Source: Pseudorasbora parva (lineage: Eukaryota; Chordata; Actinopteri; Cypriniformes; Gobionidae). From it: 64,000 bases of DNA. Location: the NCBI RefSeq assembly GCF_024679245.1, contig NC_090177.1, positions 45,068,518 through 45,132,517 of the forward strand, written 5' to 3'. Position 1 is the stretch's first letter. Every line of letters starts with the position of its first letter. A program made the translations under genes and the position numbers. Below the pieces are notes generated by a model. It had not been told where the DNA came from, did not search any database, and was given only the letters and a program-made list of their open reading frames with translations. Positions 60,729 to 64,000 of this stretch are shown piece by piece.

Positions 60729-62186
60729 CAGTGCATCCAGGAAGTATTCACGGCTCTTCACTTTTCCCACATTGTTACAGCCTTATTCCAAAACGGATTA
60801 AAATCATTATTTTACAAAAAACACTCCATAATGACAACGTGAAAGAAATTAGTTTGAAATCTTTATAAATGTATTTAAAAAATTAAAATCACGTGCACAA
60901 ATATTCACAGCTTTGCTCAATACTTTGTTGAAGCACCTGGCACCAATTACAGCCTCAAGTCTTTTTGAGTATGATGCCATAAGCTCGACACACCTATTTT
61001 TGGGCAGTTTCTCCCATTCTTCTTTTAAGGACTTCTCAAGCTCCATCCAACCTGATGAGAAGTCCTACAAAGAAGAATGGGGAGCGTCGGTGCACAGCCA
61101 TTTTCAGATCTCCTCAGAGATGTTCAATCAGGTTCCAGTCCACTCAAGGACATCCACAGAGTCGTCCCGTAGACACTCCTTTGTTATCTTGGCTGTGTCC
61201 TTCGGGTCATTGTCCTGTTGGAAGATGAACCTTCACCACAGTCTGAGGTCCAGAGTGCTCTGGAGCAGGTTTTCATCAAGGATGTCTCTGTATATTGCTG
61301 TATTTATCTTTCCCTCCATCCTGACTAGTCTCCCAGTCCCTGCCGCTGAAAAACACCCCCACAGCATGATGCTGCCACCACTATGCTTCACTGTAGGGAT
61401 GGGATTAGCCAGGTGATGAGCGGTGCCTGTTTCCTCCAGACATGAGGCTTGCCATTCAGGCCAGAGAGTTCAATCTTTGTTTCATCAGACCAGAGAATTG
61501 TGTTTATCGTGGTCTGAGAGTCCTTCAGGTCCTTTTTGGTAATCTCCAGGCATGATGTCGTGCCGTCTGGCCACTCTCCCACTCAGGCCTGATCGGTGGA
61601 GAGCTGCAGAGATGGCTGTTCTTCTGGAAGTCTCTCCTCTCTCCACAGAGAAATGCTGGAGCTCTGTCAGAGTGACCATCTCTTGGTATCGTGGTCTCCT
61701 TCCTGACTGAGGCCCTTCCTCCCACAATAACTCAGTTTAGCAGGATGGCAGCTCTAGGAAGAGTCCTCGTGGTCCCAAACTTCTTCCATTTACGGATGAT
61801 GGAGGCCACTGCACTCACTGGGACATTCAATGCTGCAGAAATGTTTCTGTACCCTTCCCTAGATCTGTGTCTCAATGCAATCCTGTCTTTGAGGTCTACA
61901 GACAATTCCTTGGACTCCATGGCTTGGTTTGTGTTCTGTTAACTGTGGGCCATTATATAGACAGGTGTGTGCCTTTCCAAATCATGTCCAATCAACTCAC
62001 TTTACCACAGGTGGACTGTACATGTGATTTTTATTTTTTTACTTTTAATAAATTTGCAAAGATTTCAAATAAACTTTCAAGTTTTCATTTGGCGTATTGT
62101 TTGTAGAATTGAGGAAAATAATGAATTTAATTAATTTTGGAGTAAGGCTGTAAGTGAAGCGCTGTGAATACTTTCCGAATGCACTG
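60729..62186 (-). mobile_element. Tc1/mariner-type transposon, decayed, 1458 bp
   Basis: The termini are inverted repeats: the left begins CAGTGCATCCAGGAAGTATT and the right, inverted, CAGTGCATTCGGAAAGTATT. Both continue TCAC(A/G)GC(G/T)CTTCACTT and later share TACAGCCTTA. The left flank ends in TA (60727-60728), as expected for the TA target of this superfamily; the right flank has CA, probably a mutated copy. The length is about right for a Tc1 element. The transposase is on the minus strand and broken (separate entry). Confidence 0.93.
60849..61920 (-). pseudogene. Tc1-type transposase pseudogene
   Basis: Reading on the minus strand from 61920, the N-terminal DNA-binding region is recognisable (MESKELSVDLKDRIALRHRS, then VASIIRKWKKFGTTRTLPRA) and stops at 61732. 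Similarity resumes in shifted frames (TLTELQHFS; TSRRTAISAALHRSGL). The catalytic segment has WSDETKIEL near 61466-61492 (first Asp) and QQDNDPK near 61200-61220 (second Asp). The acidic third residue region (LNPIEHLW in relatives) is disrupted, followed by a C-terminal EEWEKLPKNRC block near 60990-61020. Several frameshifts and stops make it inactive. Confidence 0.9.
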
Positions 62187-62782
62187 CATAGCTCACCACC
62201 TTCGCTGTTAGTTCAAATGAAGGAATATCTGAAGTGTCAGGACAACACTGTGAAATGGGATGTGTTTTTATTAGACGGTTTACTGTAATTCCAGTTCATG
62301 AGAATGATTTTTGTTTGTTTCATACTATCAAACTGCCAAACATGGTAATAGAATAACATGAAGGTCTTGAAATTACGTGACATTTGATCCAATTGAAACA
62401 TAATTCAAGAAGATACGGACATAAAATTAAAATTAAAATTATTTAAACCTACAAAACTGCATTTTTTTGTACATCAAATCTGAAACATTGTGAATGGTTC
62501 ATTAAGTGTGACATTAAAAAAAAAAACTATTTACAATCGTGTGTGAATCTCTTGCACTCAGAAAAATGAATTGTTAGATATACTTTAAAAAGCAGTGTCA
62601 AGTGGTTCCACAGAACTATATTGAGTAATTTGTACAAATAACAATTTAGGCATAAATAAATATATTCAAGTAAAGCTGACAATTTCTTTGTGTAAATACA
62701 AAAATACATTTCAATTTGTCCCTCTTACATAATAATTATATGTTCAGTTTACTTAATAATGTTACGTTAAGTGTTTTACATA
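62187..62782. other. AT-rich intronic DNA
   Basis: No feature recognised between the Tc1 element and the next MITE. Contains short A-rich and TTAAAATT stretches. Confidence 0.5.
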
Positions 62783-63179
62783 CACTGTAAAAAAAATTGT
62801 TGATTTTTGTTGGTTTAACTTAAAAAAGTAAGTAACCTGGTTGCCTTAAAAAATTGTGTTTATTGAACTTAAAAATTTGAGTTGATACAATGAAGGAAAT
62901 TTGTTCAATAAATAGAAACTCAAAATATTTTGGTATCTGAACCACATAAAAAATGTGATAAATTATGAAAATAGCACTATTTGGCATGTTTCACTGCATC
63001 ATCAGAAATAAAACACACACAATTACCCAATATGCTTACAAAATCTTTTAATAATATTTTAATAAAGCCTGTCGAATCTCCAAAAATTTTCATTGTATTA
63101 ACTCAAAATTTAAATTTTAATGAACTCAAAATTTTAAGGCAACCAGGTTACTTTTTTTTCTGAATAATTTTTTACAGTG
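62783..63179. mobile_element. 397-bp AT-rich MITE with long TIRs and TA flanks
   Basis: The ends are CACTGTAAAAAA and, inverted, CACTGTAAAAAATTATTC, each preceded or followed by TA (62781-62782 and 63180-63181). Further in, GTAACCTGGTTGCCTTAAAA occurs in both arms, and TTTGAGTTGATACAATGA pairs with TTTGAGTTAATACAATGA, so the inverted repeats extend to about 110 bases with indels. No ORF of significance. TA flanks suggest Tc1/mariner-type mobilisation. Confidence 0.8.
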
Positions 63180-63181
63180 TA

Positions 63182-64000
63182 CATTTATTGACTTAATGTA
63201 CCTTATTGAATTAACTCTCTACAAAAAGAAACAACTCAGTTAAATTGAGTTAATGTGGTTACATGAGTTATTAAGTAATGTGAACAAAGATGGTTTGAGT
63301 AAATCTAACAACAGTGAAAGTTATTTACATTAGGTGATGAATGATTGAATGATTTCTGACTTCAGTTTTAACGTTAGTAATTAACAGCACAGAAGTTGTC
63401 TGCCTCAGCCCATATGCACCACAGTCGACAGCTTTTTATCACGTCACCAAACACACTTGGGATTCCTGTAAATTTAAGATGGTCAACTTTCAGTCTCGAG
63501 TGTGAACAGGACATTGCGCTCCAAGTGGGACCTGCTGTGTGAACGTCTTTGAGTAGTCACTGTTGGCACAGGATTTAGAGAGCCGCAGTTTATGATGGTT
63601 TATATTTGATGTGTGCTCTAAAAGTTGTGTATCTCATTTGTTGTGTTTAATAGATGCCTTGAGGTTTTGAAGCCTCTGCGTTGTAGGCTCTGATTAGATC
63701 CGTAGAGACGTTTTGCATGTCTGCTGTCTGCCCTATTATTCTCATGAACTGGATTTTCATTACCTGATTTTTTTTACATTAAATAATTTGATGTGACCCA
63801 TGTGTTATTATAGACCAATCTTTTGTCAATGTCACAGCTTATGTCATGCAGAAGTGATGGCAAAACTGAAGTCTTAAAAAACTGACGCAAAGCCCAAACA
63901 CAACACTATCGAGTTTGTTTACAATGTTTTTCTGCACAAACAACTCTTGTTTGAGAGTTATGAGTGTCAAAACGGCTGTTCATGATCATCGTCCCCATCT
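63182..64000. other. Non-coding DNA to the window end, nothing certain
   Basis: AT-rich, with a short GAGTTAATGTGG/GAGTTATTAAG stretch resembling the adjacent MITE interior. No exon could be supported: the best acceptor (TGTTTAATAG at 63643-63652) leads to a stop after 14 codons in the expected phase, without a donor. Confidence 0.5.

Noticed and set aside
60913..61416. 167-codon plus-strand ORF in the Tc1 element
   Set aside because: It is antisense to the recognisable transposase remnants and has no domain of its own.
63653..63700. Possible third exon after TGTTTAATAG
   Set aside because: In the expected phase it stops after about 14 codons and there is no donor. It could be a terminal exon, but the acceptor is poor in pyrimidines.

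Overview
The window looks like nuclear DNA from a teleost fish, most likely a cyprinid or other ostariophysan. The evidence is a 5S-rRNA-derived SINE, fragments of an L2/CR1-like LINE, a Tc1-type transposon with fish-type termini, several TIR MITEs, long CA/TG, GA and GATG microsatellites, and a CpG-rich promoter with GT-AG introns. Nothing bacterial or viral was seen.

Bases 1-48637 are one tandem array, open on the left, of a macrosatellite with a unit of about 2.15 kb. I count 22 head-to-tail units, all on the same strand. Two main haplotypes (A and B) occur, several units are clear mosaics of the two, units 9 and 19 are strongly diverged, and unit 7 lacks its first 300 bases. Units are joined either by a (GAA)n/(AAT)n linker or by 1-7 copies of a 59-bp minisatellite. 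Each 59-mer carries a hairpin followed by CCCCTAA, and its last bases form an inverted repeat with the start of the next unit. This resembles the termini of a Helitron/helentron-like element. Each unit is itself built of diverged modules sharing the core GGTGGCGCT, several of which match the CTCF consensus, and it also carries YY1-like ATGGCGG/ATGGCCG motifs. By sequence alone this is a candidate fish counterpart of CTCF/YY1 macrosatellites such as human DXZ4. No real gene is visible in the array; the short ORFs that recur in every unit are by-products of the repeat.

Bases 48638-50377 are a retroelement patch on the minus strand: a 5S-headed SINE that abuts the array end and carries a perfect CTCF consensus in the opposite orientation, a retroelement tail, a second partial SINE body, and a LINE ORF2 fragment. 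Bases 50378-52012 hold microsatellites and unclassified low-complexity DNA. Bases 52013-54362 are a GATG-type tetranucleotide array split by a 396-bp TIR element. Bases 54363-55140 look like an unclassified interspersed repeat.

Bases 55500-60257 contain the only convincing gene evidence. A CpG-rich promoter with a CRE is followed by a Kozak ATG and a short first coding exon (55948-55970), a 4.2-kb intron, and an 87-bp second coding exon (60171-60257). The intron phases agree and only that one frame of exon 2 is open. The gene runs on to the right beyond the window and I do not recognise it. Its introns hold a 1.5-kb TIR element with smaller elements nested in it, a small MITE, a decayed 1.46-kb Tc1 element (transposase on the minus strand) and a 397-bp AT-rich MITE.
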